Shown here piece after piece: positions 5,861 through 6,103 of a DNA stretch of 6,103 nt. The stretch is from Candidatus Hodarchaeota archaeon. Its GTDB lineage: Archaea > Asgardarchaeota > Heimdallarchaeia > Hodarchaeales > YT1-039. The stretch covers positions 1 through 6,103 of the forward strand of contig JAEOTF010000225.1 of assembly GCA_016840025.1 (NCBI GenBank), in the 5' to 3' direction. Position 1 is the stretch's first letter; each line of letters opens with the position of its first letter. The notes under the pieces were generated by a model that did not search any database, was not told the origin of the DNA, and saw only the letters and a list, made by a program, of their open reading frames with translations. The position numbers and the translations under genes were made by a program.

Positions 5861-6103
5861 AAATGCCACTGATAGTAATTTTCTAAATTCTGGGCGGCAT
5901 TCAAATCGCGATCCAGCTGTAACCCACACAAAGGACAGTGAAAGGTACGGTCCGCTAAAGTGAGGGTCGGATGATAGTATAAACAGTTGGAACATAGCTT
6001 AGAAGAAGGAAACCACCGATCCACTTGATAAACGGGGCGCCGTTCCCAAGTACTCTTATACTTCAGTTGGCGTTGAAATTCCCCATGGGCTAAATCCGCC
6101 CAA
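5689..6103 (-). CDS. tnpB: TnpB (OrfB, RNA-guided nuclease of IS200/IS605 elements), C-terminal part
   Basis: RuvC-like, omegaRNA-guided DNA endonuclease, the ancestor group of Cas12. The frame is open to the window edge: 137 residues are visible and the GTG at 6024 is an internal Val codon. The visible part begins WADLAHGEFQRQLKYKS, then VYQVDRWFPSSKLCSNC, the family's R(W)-FPSSK-x-CSxC zinc-ribbon entry. It continues with LTLADRTFHCPLCG, the second CxxC, and DRDLNAAQNL, the RuvC-III motif with its acidic residue present. All four zinc cysteines are intact; the Gly that usually follows CSxC is Leu. The tail SSVETLNAGEE...KPALMKLEE is also family-like, so the C-terminus looks natural up to the TAG at 5691-5689. 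Nothing visible indicates decay, but the RuvC-I and RuvC-II residues lie outside the window. Confidence 0.92.
   Translation of the reverse strand, partial: WADLAHGEFQRQLKYKSTWERRPVYQVDRWFPSSKLCSNCLYYHPTLTLADRTFHCPLCGLQLDRDLNAAQNLENYYQWHLPLFTVAASSVETLNAGEEVISHPPRKPALMKLEESNLPPNPQDLKCPRLGRKVEDF
5710..5746 (-). repeat. Imperfect hairpin near IS right end
   Basis: An 8-bp outer stem pairs CCCCAACC (5710-5717) with GGTTGGGG (5739-5746). After an asymmetric internal loop, a 4-bp inner stem pairs GGAC (5720-5723) with GTCC (5731-5734) around a 7-base loop. Subterminal hairpins of this type are recognised by TnpA in IS200/IS605 ends and also form part of the omegaRNA. The position, about 20-40 bases inside the inferred right boundary, fits both roles. 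Confidence 0.6.

Larger units (their letters stand above)
5673..6103 (-). mobile_element. IS200/IS605-type element (TnpB-bearing), right end; runs off window
   Basis: The element is recognised from its TnpB coding sequence, a change in base composition (about 49% GC by hand count over 5761-6060, versus roughly 27-38% in sampled host lines) and the abrupt loss of PqqB-like homology. The right-end boundary falls between the last conserved host codon (ends 5672) and about 5691, near the TnpB stop at 5689. The left end, and any TnpA (Y1 or serine transposase) that would separate an IS605/IS607 composite from a TnpB-only IS1341-type element, lie beyond 6103. No target duplication is expected for this family. 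Confidence 0.8.

Noticed and set aside
5654..5995. A 113-residue open frame on the minus strand overlapping tnpB
   Set aside because: It is an out-of-frame shadow: the overlapping frame carries the zinc ribbon and RuvC-III motifs and this one carries none.
1..6103. CRISPR array, tRNA or other structured RNA gene, or a multi-gene defence system
   Set aside because: No regularly spaced direct repeats, no cloverleaf and no recognisable defence genes are visible. The TnpB belongs to a transposon and no cas neighbours are present.

Overview
The window looks like chromosomal DNA from an AT-rich archaeon. The main evidence is an archaeal-type arginyl-tRNA synthetase next to an ADP-dependent sugar kinase (ADP-glucokinase/ADP-phosphofructokinase family), an enzyme typical of archaeal modified glycolysis. 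Short T-rich intergenic regions fit this. The mixture with bacterial-looking metabolic genes (FAH-family hydrolase, PqqB-like metallo-hydrolase) would suit an Asgard archaeon or a mesophilic euryarchaeon. That placement is inference; no rRNA or other phylogenetic marker is present to settle it.

Layout: 1-1374 (+) is the C-terminal three quarters or so of argS, cut by the window start. A stem-loop followed by T5 lies at 1420-1451. 1464-2894 (+) is the ADP-dependent kinase. 49 bases later, 2944-3756 (+) is an FAH-family hydrolase that starts at TTG behind a good Shine-Dalgarno sequence; the two are probably cotranscribed. A convergent gap with a T6A7 tract separates them from a ZIP-family metal transporter on the minus strand (3834-4631). 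A divergent intergenic region then leads to a PqqB-like metallo-beta-lactamase-fold protein (from about 4818, +).

The right end is an IS200/IS605-type element in minus orientation. It holds the C-terminal part of a TnpB (OrfB with zinc ribbon), cut by the window end. The element has inserted into the 3' end of the PqqB-like gene: the host reading frame is recognisable up to the HLNHTN motif (ending 5672), after which it runs antisense through the element to a stop at 5799. The element is about 49% GC by hand count over 5761-6060, clearly richer than the host DNA, and carries a strong stem-loop (5710-5746) where the right end and omegaRNA would be expected.

Functionally, the left half is translation plus central sugar metabolism, and the middle is metal uptake. 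No evidence of a novel defence or multi-gene system was found. The most informative event is the transposon insertion, which fixes one element boundary to within about 20 bases and predicts the TnpB guide.
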